Shown: positions 1 to 8,564 of the stretch, in pieces
Layout of the letters: every line of letters begins with the position of its first letter
How positions within the stretch are numbered: position 1 is the stretch's first letter
Assembly (NCBI GenBank): GCA_937930165.1
Contig: CALGVL010000258.1
Location: 1 to 17,392, forward strand
DNA length: 17,392 nt
DNA from: an uncultured Acetobacteraceae bacterium
GTDB lineage: Bacteria; Pseudomonadota; Alphaproteobacteria; Acetobacterales; Acetobacteraceae
Direction: 5' to 3'
Notes under the pieces: generated by a model
Database searches by the model: none
What the model was told of the DNA's origin: nothing
What the model saw: the letters and a program-made list of their open reading frames with translations, nothing else
Position numbers and translations under genes: made by a program

Positions 1-12
1 ATGCCGTTTTGT

Positions 13-1344
13 TCAGCGGTAGTAGCGGCGGGTGCGGCGCTCCGCCTCGCGCACTGCGGCTTCCGGCGTGGCCTGGCCGCTGGCGACGGATGCGCACATC
101 TGCACCATCACATACTCAGCGGCGACCGTGCCGGCGGCCTGGGTGATCGGGCCCTTATAGCCGCTCCAGAACTGGTTGTTCATGCCATTCCGGTACACCG
201 CCAGCTTCGGGTCGGAATCCCAGACTGCGCTCTTGCTGTAGGCGTTCAGCGGGTGCGACCAGTAGCCGAGGCAGCCGGTCAGCCACCGGTTGTACTGCTC
301 GGCCTCCATCATGTACTGCAGATAGGCCTTGGCGGCGTTCGGGTAGCGGCTGTGCTTGAACACCATGGCGTTCAGGATCAGCGCCGATTGCGGCGCCTTG
401 CCGACCACGCCGAAGGGCATCGGCGCATGGTTCGTGTCCTCGGCGATGGCCCTCGTCGCCGGATCGTTCTTCAGCGCGAAATACAGCGAGACGCCGTTCG
501 CCGTCATCCAGGCTTCGCTCGCGGCATAGGCGCGATTGTTACTGGGATCGCCCCAGGACAGGGTACCGGGAACGAAGGTCGGGTACAGTTCCTTCAGGTA
601 GTGCAGGGCGGCGATCGCCTGCGGGCTGTTGATCGCGACCTTCCCGTCCTCATCCACCAGATAGCCGCCATGCGACCAGATCAGCCAATTGGCGAAGCCA
701 TTGCCGTCGCCGACCGCATTGCCCAGCGCGAAGCCTGCCGGCTTGTTGTTCTTCTTCATCGCCTGGCAGAGGCGGAGGAACTCCTTATGGTCGTTCGGGA
801 TACCCTCGAAGCCGGCCTCCTTCACCGCCGACTCGCGATACACGATCGGCCCGGTGCTGCCGCCGAAGGGAATGCCGATCCAGTTGTTGGTGCGGTGCCG
901 CTTGCCGTACTTCTCGCCCAGGAACATCCAGCCGCCGTATTTCTTGCCGAGATACTCGGCGACGTCGGACAGCTCGATCAGCTTGTCGGCGTAGATATGC
1001 GGGTCCTCGGCCCAGCCCAGCACCACATCCGGGCCGGCGCCGGTGTTGGAGGCAACGGCGGTCTGCTGCCGGATGTCCTCCCAGCCGACGAAATCGACCC
1101 GCACCTGCACGCCGGTCGCCTGGGCGAATTTCGCGGTGTTCTCGCGGAAGATCACCTCGTCCGGCTCGACGAAGCGGGCGGGGCGCAGCACGCGCAGCGA
1201 GGCGCCATTCTCGATGGGCAGGCGCGGCGCCTCGGCCGGGCTTGTCGGGATTTGCTGGGCCGAGGCCTCCCGCACCAGCGCCGCTGCGGCCAGCGCACCG
1301 GCGCCGAGGCCTAGGGTGCCGCGACGGGTAAGGATATACGCCAT
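13..1344 (-). CDS. ABC transporter extracellular solute-binding protein (family 1), Tat-exported
   Basis: Periplasmic ligand-capture protein of an ABC importer; family 1 members bind sugars, polyols or glycerol-phosphate-type ligands, and the ligand here cannot be read from sequence. The 443-residue product has a twin-arginine signal: TRRGTL with R7-R8, a hydrophobic stretch, and an Ala-Ser-Ala site near residue 29 before QQ. The mature part shows the usual two-lobed binding-protein pattern, including GPDVVLGWAEDPHIYADKL, IGIPFGGSTGPIVYR and repeated Trp/Tyr. An in-frame ATG lies 15 bases upstream, but the ideal GGAGGAA ribosome site sits between the two and so selects the ATG at 1344. The gene starts 34 bases after the ABC ATPase gene on the same strand, so the two are almost certainly co-transcribed. 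The permease genes expected for this system are absent and would lie past the left edge. Family confidence is high; substrate unknown. Confidence 0.9.
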   Translation of the reverse strand: MAYILTRRGTLGLGAGALAAAALVREASAQQIPTSPAEAPRLPIENGASLRVLRPARFVEPDEVIFRENTAKFAQATGVQVRVDFVGWEDIRQQTAVASNTGAGPDVVLGWAEDPHIYADKLIELSDVAEYLGKKYGGWMFLGEKYGKRHRTNNWIGIPFGGSTGPIVYRESAVKEAGFEGIPNDHKEFLRLCQAMKKNNKPAGFALGNAVGDGNGFANWLIWSHGGYLVDEDGKVAINSPQAIAALHYLKELYPTFVPGTLSWGDPSNNRAYAASEAWMTANGVSLYFALKNDPATRAIAEDTNHAPMPFGVVGKAPQSALILNAMVFKHSRYPNAAKAYLQYMMEAEQYNRWLTGCLGYWSHPLNAYSKSAVWDSDPKLAVYRNGMNNQFWSGYKGPITQAAGTVAAEYVMVQMCASVASGQATPEAAVREAERRTRRYYR

Positions 1345-1349
1345 CTTGT

Positions 1350-1356
1350 TTCCTCC
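1350..1356 (-). promoter_or_regulatory. Ribosome binding site that fixes the binding-protein start
   Basis: Read on the minus strand this is GGAGGAA, 5 bases before the ATG at 1344. It overlaps the region just after the alternative in-frame ATG at 1359, so the upstream ATG would have to be read through the ribosome site. The downstream start also puts the twin arginines at residues 7-8, normal for a Tat signal. Confidence 0.8.
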
Positions 1357-1378
1357 CATTGATTGGCGTTGCTGAGGG

Positions 1379-2431
<1,053 letters not shown>

Positions 2432-2477
2432 TCTTCCTCCCTAATACCGGGGCGGTTGCTCCGCCCTCCGGACCAAC

Positions 2478-4106
2478 TCAAAGCCTGGAGACGGCGGTCT
2501 CCTTGCACGTGATGAATTCCAGCAGCACCGGCACGCCCTTCTGCGTCTGCTCGATGCCGCGCCGGATGGCCGGCACGATCTCCTCCGGCGCCGTCACGCG
2601 CTCGCCATAGCCACCGAAGGCGCGGGCCATGGCGGCGTAGTCGCCGGAGATGTCGGTGCTGCGGTACTTCTCCGTGCTGATCGGCATGACCTTCAGCTCG
2701 ATCGCCATGGAGAAATTGTTCAGCAGGATGGACATGATCGGGATGCGCTCGCGCACCGCCGTCTCGAAATCCATGCCGGTGAAGCCGATCGCCGCATCGC
2801 CCCAGACATTGATGCAGAGCTTCTCCGGTGCCGCCAGCTTGGCCCCCATCGCCAGGCCCAGCCCGTAGCCGAGCTGCGTCGTCTTGCCCCAGCCCAGATA
2901 GCTCAGCGGCGTCGTGGCCTTCCAGAAGGGCGAGAGCTGGTCACGCGGGCTGCCGGCATCATGGGTGATGATGGTGTTGTCCCGGTCCACCGTGTGCTGC
3001 AGGTCCCACAGCACCCGATAGGGATTGAGCGGCGCCTCATTGCTGGTGAGCTTCGGCATCCACTCCGCCAGCCAGGGCTCGTATTGCGCCTTGATCTCCG
3101 CTGCCACGGGCTGCGGGTCGCGTGGCGCGCCGACCAGGCCGGACAATTCGTTCAGCAACGCATCCAGGGTCAGCGCCGCATCGCCGATCAGCCCGATCTC
3201 CGCCCGCACATCCTTGTTCAGATGCATCGGGTCGAGCGTCGCATGGATGTAGCGCGGCCCCTTCGGCATGCGGACGCCGAAATTCGTCTCGGTGAAGCTG
3301 CAGCCGATGCCGAAGATCACATCAGCATTGTCCAGGAAGTGGCGCACCGGCTTCGGCACGGCCAGGCCGCCGGAACCGAGCGAGAGCGGATGGTCCTCCG
3401 GGAAGCTGCTCTTGCCGCCAAGGCTGGTCGTAACCGGCGCCGCCAGCAGTTCCGCCAGCGCCCGAAGCTGCGGCCAGGCCTGCGCCCAGTGCACGCCGGT
3501 GCCGGCATAGATCACCGGCCGCTTCGCCGCGGCCAGCATGGCCGCCGCCCGCTTCACATCGGCCGGATCCGGCCCGTAGCGAGTGACGAGGACCGGCTCG
3601 TAGTCCAGCGGCTCCGGCAGTTCCTCATTCCACATATCGGTCGGCACTTCCACCAGCACCGGCCCGCCGCGGCCGTTCTTCAGCCGGGTGAAGGCGCGGC
3701 GCATGATGTTCGGCACCTCCGCGGCCAGAATGACCGGCTCGGCCGATTTGGTGATGCCGCGCATCTGCGTAGTGGAATGGAAATTCGGGTCGATATGCGC
3801 CAGCCGCCGCGGGTAGCCCATCGGCACCACCAGCACCGGCACGGATTCGCCATAGGCCTGGGCGACGCCGCCATAGGCGTTCTCCGATCCCGGCCCGTGC
3901 TGCATGCAGAAGGCGCCGATCTTGCGGCCGGAGGTGACACGGGAAATCGCATCCGCCATGTGCAGTCCGATGCGCTCCTGCCGGACCATCACCGGCCGGA
4001 TGTCCTTCGCCGCCGCGAATTCGATGAGATGGTTCACCGGATAGCCGGTGAGGATCTCGATGCCCTCGCGTTTCATGATTTCCGCGATGGCTTCGCCGAC
4101 CTTCAT
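2478..4106 (-). CDS. Thiamine pyrophosphate-dependent enzyme, acetolactate synthase-like
   Basis: A three-domain TPP enzyme of the acetolactate synthase / 2-oxoacid decarboxylase superfamily, 542 residues. The N-terminal PYR domain carries the cofactor-activating Glu44 in VRQERIG, followed by GAFCMQHGPG. The central domain spans roughly 180-330, with PVIYAGTGVHW. The C-terminal PP domain binds Mg-TPP: the usual GDG-(about 25)-NN motif appears as G436-D437-A438 with N463-N464, so the third glycine is alanine while the metal ligands are kept. No acetolactate synthase small (regulatory) subunit is adjacent. It is the first gene of the leftward operon with the ABC transporter, and AGGAG lies 6 bases before the ATG. 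It likely acts on a compound brought in by the transporter or derived from it; the reaction (carboligation or decarboxylation) cannot be assigned. It is clearly different in sequence from the second TPP enzyme at 5566. Confidence 0.9.
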   Translation of the reverse strand: MKVGEAIAEIMKREGIEILTGYPVNHLIEFAAAKDIRPVMVRQERIGLHMADAISRVTSGRKIGAFCMQHGPGSENAYGGVAQAYGESVPVLVVPMGYPRRLAHIDPNFHSTTQMRGITKSAEPVILAAEVPNIMRRAFTRLKNGRGGPVLVEVPTDMWNEELPEPLDYEPVLVTRYGPDPADVKRAAAMLAAAKRPVIYAGTGVHWAQAWPQLRALAELLAAPVTTSLGGKSSFPEDHPLSLGSGGLAVPKPVRHFLDNADVIFGIGCSFTETNFGVRMPKGPRYIHATLDPMHLNKDVRAEIGLIGDAALTLDALLNELSGLVGAPRDPQPVAAEIKAQYEPWLAEWMPKLTSNEAPLNPYRVLWDLQHTVDRDNTIITHDAGSPRDQLSPFWKATTPLSYLGWGKTTQLGYGLGLAMGAKLAAPEKLCINVWGDAAIGFTGMDFETAVRERIPIMSILLNNFSMAIELKVMPISTEKYRSTDISGDYAAMARAFGGYGERVTAPEEIVPAIRRGIEQTQKGVPVLLEFITCKETAVSRL

Positions 4107-4300
4107 TCACGTCTCCTTCCTGCGGGCGGTTCGACCCGTGACGAGGCGGGATGCCATTCCAGCTCCTCTACCCCCTATGCAACGAGCCTAGCCTCCGCCT
4201 CATGGCGATGGCAACCGGGCTTGCCCCGGGCCGCCGGGAGCGGTTCCCTGCGGCGCGAAACCCACCATATTCTGAAGCCTGCCGGCATTGCGGGATAGGG
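4107..4300. promoter_or_regulatory. Divergent intergenic region between the TPP/ABC operon and the sigma factor gene
   Basis: These 194 bases must hold the promoters for both directions. A perfect short inverted repeat, GGCAA-(6)-TTGCC, lies at 4210-4225 and could be a small operator or chance. A weak housekeeping-like pair TTCCCT (4244) and CATATT (4266) with a 16-base spacer points towards the sigma gene. No convincing ECF-type (GGAAC/GTAAC plus CGAA/CGTT) promoter was found by eye. The leftward ribosome site AGGAG is just before the TPP start at 4106. Confidence 0.4.
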
Positions 4301-4852
4301 ATGGCAGAGCCGGACAGGCTATGGGAGGGCTGGATGGCGGCGGCACAGGCCGGCGATGCGGCGGCCTATGAGGCGCTGCTGCGCGCAATCCTGCCGCTGC
4401 TGCGCCGCATTGCCCGCCGTCGTATCGCCATTCCGGCGGAGGCGGAGGATGCGGTGCAGGATGCGCTGCTGACCATCCACCAGTTGCGCCACACTTATGA
4501 CCCCACCCGCCCGATTCGCCCCTGGCTGGCGGCGATCGCCGAGCGCCGGGCGGTGGACCGGCTGCGCCGCCACGGCCGCCGCGCCGGCCGTGAAGCCCCC
4601 ATCGGGGAGTTTGGCGAAACCCTGGCCGCCTCCGCGGCGAATACGGGGGAGGACCGGGTGGCCGCAGCCGAATTGCGCGCCGCCGTCGCGGATTTGCCGG
4701 AGGCGCAGCGGACGGCCCTGGCCCTCGCCAAGCTGGAGGACCTGCCGCTGGCCGAGGCCAGTGCCCGGTCCGGCATGTCGGTGGGGGCGCTGAAGGTGGC
4801 GACGCACCGCGCGGTAAGGACGCTGCGGCGGCGCTTCGGGGTGGAGGAGTAG
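4301..4852 (+). CDS. ECF (sigma-70 family, group 4) RNA polymerase sigma factor
   Basis: Directs RNA polymerase to a stress or extracytoplasmic regulon. From the ATG at 4301 it is 183 residues, typical for an ECF sigma. Region 2 spans about 15-95, with AEDAVQDALLTIHQLRHTYD in the region 2.2-2.3 position and RPWLAAIAERRAVDRLRR in region 2.4. Region 4 spans about 124-180, with DLPEAQRTAL and the helix-turn-helix LAEASARSGMSVGALKVATH. The reading frame is open upstream to 4151, but that extension has no sigma-like sequence, so the later start was chosen; its ribosome site is weak. The stop codon TAG is directly followed by the GTG of an NrsF-type membrane protein. This matches the SigF-NrsF pairs of alphaproteobacteria (Caulobacter SigF, heavy-metal and oxidant response). 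The regulon here is unknown. Confidence 0.88.
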   Translation: MAEPDRLWEGWMAAAQAGDAAAYEALLRAILPLLRRIARRRIAIPAEAEDAVQDALLTIHQLRHTYDPTRPIRPWLAAIAERRAVDRLRRHGRRAGREAPIGEFGETLAASAANTGEDRVAAAELRAAVADLPEAQRTALALAKLEDLPLAEASARSGMSVGALKVATHRAVRTLRRRFGVEE

Positions 4853-5506
4853 GTGCAGACCGAGGAGCTGATCGGCCGTCTCACGGCGGAGCTTCGCCCG
4901 GTCCGGCGGCTGGGCCCTCCGGTCCGGCAGGCGGCGCTCTGGCTGGCCCTGGCCGCCGCCGCCATTGCCCTCGCGGCGGCGCATTACGGGTTCCGGCATG
5001 ACATCGCGGCGCGCATGCATCTGCCCCATGAGGTCGCGCAGTGGGTCGCCTCGGTGGCGGCGGGCATCATGGCGGCAGTCGCGGCGGCGATGCTGGCGCG
5101 GCCCGACCGCTCCTGGCGCTGGGCTCTGCTGCCGGTCCCGGCGGTGGCCGCCTGGGTCGCCAGCCTCGGCCTCGGCTGCGTTGCGGATCTGGCCCGGATG
5201 GGGCCGGCGGCACTCGCCATGGGGACGAGTTGGGGCTGCCTGCGCTTCATCATGCTGCTGGGCGTGCCGCTGACCGCGGCGCTGCTGGTGCTGCTGCGTC
5301 ATGCCGGGCCGGTGCGGCCCGTGCCGGTGCTGCTGCTGGGCGGCCTCGCCTCGGCGGCGCTCTGCTCGGCCGGGCTCAGCCTGTTCCATCACATTGATGC
5401 GGCACTGATGGTGCTGCTCTGGCATGGCGGTGCCGCCCTGCTGCTGGTGGCAGTTGCCTGGCTTTTCGGCCGGCCTCTGCTGGCTCGCCCGCCCCGCTAT
5501 CCTTGA
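4853..5506 (+). CDS. nrsF: NrsF-family (DUF1109) membrane anti-sigma factor
   Basis: An integral inner-membrane protein of 217 residues that probably sequesters the sigma factor encoded just upstream. It has a short cytosolic N-terminus (LIGRLTAELRPVRRL) and about six hydrophobic segments, near residues 27-45, 63-82, 90-109, 127-148, 157-177 and 183-207, the usual DUF1109 architecture. Cysteines lie at 109, 129 and 171; in Caulobacter NrsF two conserved cysteines are reported to be needed for metal sensing, so C129 and C171 are candidates for the same role. The GTG start follows the sigma stop TAG with no gap, and its ribosome site (GGAGGAG) lies inside the sigma 3' end, implying translational coupling. 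The family assignment rests on topology, the N-terminal pattern and the pairing with an ECF sigma. Confidence 0.82.
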   Translation: MQTEELIGRLTAELRPVRRLGPPVRQAALWLALAAAAIALAAAHYGFRHDIAARMHLPHEVAQWVASVAAGIMAAVAAAMLARPDRSWRWALLPVPAVAAWVASLGLGCVADLARMGPAALAMGTSWGCLRFIMLLGVPLTAALLVLLRHAGPVRPVPVLLLGGLASAALCSAGLSLFHHIDAALMVLLWHGGAALLLVAVAWLFGRPLLARPPRYP

Positions 5507-5507
5507 C

Positions 5508-5540
5508 GCGGCCGCGCTGCTGGCGATTGCTACCGGCCGC
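5508..5540 (+). other. Stem-loop between the anti-sigma gene and the second TPP enzyme gene
   Basis: A 7-bp perfect inverted repeat, GCGGCCG (5508-5514) and CGGCCGC (5534-5540), with a 19-base loop, starts one base after the anti-sigma stop. No U-run follows, so it is not a textbook terminator. It may partly separate the sigma/anti-sigma unit from the metabolic genes, or be chance in GC-rich DNA. Confidence 0.25.
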
Positions 5541-5565
5541 ACACAGGGGGGAGGAGAGATCGCCG

Positions 5566-7290
5566 ATGCCGGATGCCGCCAATGCCACCGTTGCCCTTCG
5601 CCTGGCGGAAGCCTTCGCGCGCCACGGTGTGACGCTCACTTTCGGGCAGAGCCTGCCTTCCGCCTTCCACCTGGCCGCGCCGCATGCCGGGATCGAGCAA
5701 AAGGTCTACCGGCAGGAGAATGCCGGCGGCGCCATGGCGGACGGCTATGCCCGAATCTCCCGCAAGGTCGGCGTGGTGACGGCGCAGAACGGCCCGGCCG
5801 CGACCCTGCTGGTGCCGCCGCTGGCCGAGGCGCTGAAGGCATCGATTCCCATCGTCGCCCTGGTGCAGGAGGTGACGCGGGATGCCACTGATCGCAACGC
5901 CTTCCAGGAACTCGATCACATCCGCATGTTCGAGCCCGTGGCGAAATGGGTGCGCCGCCTGGATCGCGCCGACCGGCTGGACGATTACGTGGACATGGCC
6001 TTCACCGCCGCCGCCTCCGGCCGCCCCGGCCCGGCGGTGCTGCTGGTGCCGGCGGATCTGCTGACCGAGACGGCGGCGCCGGTCTCCTCCCTGCTGCGGC
6101 CGCGACAGCTTTCGTTGGGGCAGGTGCCGCTCGACCGGACCGTGGCCGATCCCGTGGCCATCGCTGCCGCGGCGGATGCGCTGGCCGCGGCGAAGCATCC
6201 GCTGGTGGTGGCCGGGGGCGGCGTGCATCTCTCCGGCGCCTATGACGAATTGGCGGCCTTGCAGGAGGCGGCGCATCTGCCGGTCGCGACCACCGTGATG
6301 GGCAAGGGGGCGGCGGATGAGACGCATCCGCTGACGCTCGGCGTCATCGGCTATGTGATGGGGCAGGGGGCGCGCACCCATACGCTGCGGGCCATGGTGG
6401 ACCGTGCCGATCTGGTGCTGCTGGTCGGCAGCCGCACCAACCAGAACGGCACCGACAGTTGGAAGCTGTTCGGCCCGGAGACCCGCTTCATTCACCTGGA
6501 TGCCGACCCGATGGAGGTCGGCCGCAACTACGAATCCCTGCGCCTGGTCGGCGACGCGAAGCTGACCCTGGCGGCGCTGACCGCGGTGCTGCAACGCCGC
6601 GACCTCTCCGCCCGCGCCGCCGCCCGCCCCGCCATCGAGCGCGAGATCGCCGAGGCCGTCGCCGGCTGGCGCCGCACCATCGAGGGCATCACCACCCGCG
6701 ATACACCGCTCTGCCGCCCGGAGCGGGTGATGGCGGAACTCGACCGGCTGATCGGGCCGGAGGACATCGTGGTGGCGGATGCCTCCTACAGCTCAATTTG
6801 GATCGCCAATTACCTGACGGCGAAGCGCGCCGGGCAACGCTTCCTGACGCCGCGCGGCATCGCCGGCCTTGGCTGGGGCCTGCCCATGGCGATCGGTGCG
6901 CAGATCGCCGCGCCGAATGCACGCGTGATCTGCCTCTGCGGCGATGGCGGCTTCGGCCATTCCTGGGCGGAGCTGGAGACGCTGCGGCGCCTGGACCTGC
7001 CGATCACCCTGCTGATCCTGAACAACGGCATCCTCGGCTACCAGAAGCACGCCGAGGAGGTGAAATTCGGCGAGCACACCATTGCCGTGAATTTCGCCGC
7101 CGTGGACCATGCCATGATCGCCCGGGCCTGCGGGGTGGAGGGGGTGCGGGTGGAAGGCGGCGCGCAGATCGCCCCGGCGCTGCGCGCCGCGCTGGAGGCC
7201 CGCCGCCCGGTGCTGCTGGACCTCATCACCGACCCGGATGCGCTGCCGCCCATCTCCGTCTTCGCCGGCCACTATCCGGAGCCCTTCTGA
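5566..7290 (+). CDS. Thiamine pyrophosphate-dependent enzyme, acetolactate synthase large subunit-like
   Basis: A complete TPP enzyme of 574 residues. The activating Glu51 is in YRQENAGGAMADGYAR, with the following TAQNGPAAT loop. The central domain spans about 195-340, with PLVVAGGGVHLSG. The Mg-TPP motif is canonical: GDGG at 459-462 and N486-N487. No small regulatory subunit is present, and the protein differs clearly from the TPP enzyme at 2478-4106, so the two are not a recent duplication. The frame opens at a TTG at 5503 overlapping the previous stop, but the ATG at 5566 is preceded by a strong GGGGGGAGGAG, so it was taken as the start. The next gene, a zinc dehydrogenase, begins 1 base after the stop. 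A plausible pathway is formation or cleavage of a 2-hydroxy ketone or aldehyde by this enzyme and redox by the dehydrogenase. The substrate is not assigned. Confidence 0.9.
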   Translation: MPDAANATVALRLAEAFARHGVTLTFGQSLPSAFHLAAPHAGIEQKVYRQENAGGAMADGYARISRKVGVVTAQNGPAATLLVPPLAEALKASIPIVALVQEVTRDATDRNAFQELDHIRMFEPVAKWVRRLDRADRLDDYVDMAFTAAASGRPGPAVLLVPADLLTETAAPVSSLLRPRQLSLGQVPLDRTVADPVAIAAAADALAAAKHPLVVAGGGVHLSGAYDELAALQEAAHLPVATTVMGKGAADETHPLTLGVIGYVMGQGARTHTLRAMVDRADLVLLVGSRTNQNGTDSWKLFGPETRFIHLDADPMEVGRNYESLRLVGDAKLTLAALTAVLQRRDLSARAAARPAIEREIAEAVAGWRRTIEGITTRDTPLCRPERVMAELDRLIGPEDIVVADASYSSIWIANYLTAKRAGQRFLTPRGIAGLGWGLPMAIGAQIAAPNARVICLCGDGGFGHSWAELETLRRLDLPITLLILNNGILGYQKHAEEVKFGEHTIAVNFAAVDHAMIARACGVEGVRVEGGAQIAPALRAALEARRPVLLDLITDPDALPPISVFAGHYPEPF

Positions 7291-7291
7291 C

Positions 7292-8323
7292 ATGCTTGCC
7301 CTGCGCAAGACCCGGCCCGGTTTCGGCCTCGAACTCCAGGAGGTGCCCACGGCGCATCCGCCCGGCCCCGGCGAGGTGGTGGTGCAGGTCGAGGCCGCCG
7401 GCATCTGCGGCAGCGATGTCCACGCCTATGAGTGGACCGGCGGCTATGAGTTCATGGTGCCGAGGCTGCCGCTGACCATGGGGCACGAATTCGCCGGCCG
7501 ACTGGTCCATTGCGGCACCGGCTCAGGCTGGGGGGAGGGGGCGCGGGTCGCCGTGATTCCCTTCGTTGCCTGCGGCACCTGCCCGAATTGCCGTGCCGAG
7601 AATACCCGCAACTGCACGCGGCGGGAGGGCATCGGCCTGACCCGCGATGGCGGCTTCGCCTCCCGCGTCCGCATCCCCGCCCGCTGCTGCGTCGCCCTGC
7701 CGGACAACGTGGACAGCGAGATCGGCGCCCTGGCCGAGCCCCTCGGCATCGGCTGCGAGGCGGTGCTGACCGGGGAGGTCGGCCTCGGTGACACGGTGCT
7801 GGTTCTCGGCCCCGGCACCATCGGCCAGGCGATTGCCCTGATGGCGCGCTTCGCCGGTGCGGCGCGGGTGCTGGTCGCCGGCCGCGCCGACGCGCCGCGC
7901 TTCGAGGTGCTGCGCCGGCTTGGCTTCGCTGAGCTGATCGATGTGGCGGAAGCCCCGCTGCCGGACCAGGTGATGGCGCTCACCGGCGGCCGCCCGGTGG
8001 ATGTGGTGCTGGAGGCAACCGGCTCGCCCGCCAGCCTGAACGAGGGTATGGCCGTTCTGAAGAAGGGCGGCGTCATCGTCGCCGCCGGCATCCATGCCAC
8101 ACCGCTCACCCTGCCGCTGACGGAATTCGTTCGCAACCGGCACCAGCTTCGTGCCACCCACGGTGCGTCGCGTTCCACCTGGGACCGGGTGATGGCGCTG
8201 CTGGCCCGTGACCCGGAAGATTTCCGCCCGATGATCACCCATCGCCTGCCGCTCTCCCGCGGCATCGAGGGGTTCGAACTGGCGCGGCAGCGCGCCGCTG
8301 GCAAGGTGATCCTGACACCATGA
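7292..8323 (+). CDS. Zinc-dependent medium-chain alcohol dehydrogenase (sorbitol/threonine/butanediol dehydrogenase-like)
   Basis: A 343-residue NAD(P)-dependent dehydrogenase of the MDR superfamily. The catalytic zinc site is visible as Cys39 in GICGSDVH, His65-Glu66 in MGHEF and Glu149 in ALAEPLG. The structural zinc site is Cys94, 97, 100 and 108 (CGTCPNC followed by NC). The Rossmann fold has GPGTIG at 173-178. After the second strand (ARVLVAGRAD) the usual NAD-selecting acidic residue is not obvious and Arg198 stands nearby, which may favour NADP(H); this is inference. The gene starts 1 base after the TPP enzyme stop, so the two are translated together. The substrate is probably a polyol, hydroxyketone or sugar-like alcohol, related to the TPP enzyme's product or substrate. 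The family is certain, the substrate is not. Confidence 0.92.
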   Translation: MLALRKTRPGFGLELQEVPTAHPPGPGEVVVQVEAAGICGSDVHAYEWTGGYEFMVPRLPLTMGHEFAGRLVHCGTGSGWGEGARVAVIPFVACGTCPNCRAENTRNCTRREGIGLTRDGGFASRVRIPARCCVALPDNVDSEIGALAEPLGIGCEAVLTGEVGLGDTVLVLGPGTIGQAIALMARFAGAARVLVAGRADAPRFEVLRRLGFAELIDVAEAPLPDQVMALTGGRPVDVVLEATGSPASLNEGMAVLKKGGVIVAAGIHATPLTLPLTEFVRNRHQLRATHGASRSTWDRVMALLARDPEDFRPMITHRLPLSRGIEGFELARQRAAGKVILTP

Positions 8324-8327
8324 GCGC

Positions 8328-8350
8328 CGGCCGGGGCACCTGACCGGCCG
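8328..8350 (+). terminator. Possible stem-loop after the dehydrogenase gene
   Basis: A perfect 7-bp inverted repeat, CGGCCGG (8328-8334) and CCGGCCG (8344-8350), with a 9-base loop begins 5 bases after the dehydrogenase stop. No T-run follows, so intrinsic termination is uncertain. Confidence 0.3.
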
Positions 8351-8374
8351 ACCGGATCGATACGTCCGCGGCCT

Positions 8375-8460
8375 AGGGCGCTGCCGCCTGTCTCGGCGGG
8401 GGCGGTGCCGTATGTCGGGGCGGAAGTCCCGTGCCCCGATGGCCTGTCCCGCAGCGCCCT
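8375..8460 (+). other. Structured intergenic element upstream of lepB
   Basis: A perfect 10-bp inverted repeat, AGGGCGCTGC (8375-8384) and GCAGCGCCCT (8451-8460), encloses two smaller hairpins: CGCC/GGCG at 8385-8388 with 8395-8398, and TCGGGGC/GCCCCGA at 8415-8421 with 8433-8439. Together they could fold as a three-way junction. The outer stem is followed by TTCCTTG and the TTGACA box. It could be a terminator-like 3' end for the upstream transcript, a processed small RNA or a protein-binding site. Function is inferred from pairing only. Confidence 0.35.
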
Positions 8461-8463
8461 TCC

Positions 8464-8492
8464 TTGACACCCTGCCCGCCCCCAGGCTTCAT
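8464..8492 (+). promoter_or_regulatory. Candidate sigma-70 promoter for lepB-rnc-era-recO-parC
   Basis: A perfect TTGACA -35 box lies at 8464-8469. At 17-base spacing the -10 position is CTTCAT (8487-8492), matching the consensus at only three of six bases. Transcription would start near 8500, about 65 bases before lepB. The strong -35 box and its place directly upstream of the operon support the call; the weak -10 lowers confidence. Confidence 0.42.
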
Positions 8493-8564
8493 CCCGCCGC
8501 CCGATGCGAGGAGACCCGCGGGCATTCCGCAACGATCCCGGTGGGTTCGACCTTGAGCACCTCC

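Noticed and set aside
1..1314. A long plus-strand open frame opposite the solute-binding protein gene, and similar ones at 2961-4298 and 14518-15807
   Set aside because: They are antisense shadows of well-supported genes with the same biased composition and no recognisable domains.
4202..4300. Upstream starts of the sigma factor (4151, 4202, 4208)
   Set aside because: The added residues show no sigma-factor sequence and the normal ECF length fits the ATG at 4301.
4319..5542. A 407-codon minus-strand frame opposite the sigma/anti-sigma genes
   Set aside because: The plus strand carries a recognisable ECF sigma and a six-segment membrane protein; the antisense product is low-complexity Arg/Gln/His.
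5503..5565. TTG at 5503 as start of the second TPP enzyme, overlapping the anti-sigma stop
   Set aside because: The ATG at 5566 has a strong ribosome site and the extra residues do not resemble the family.
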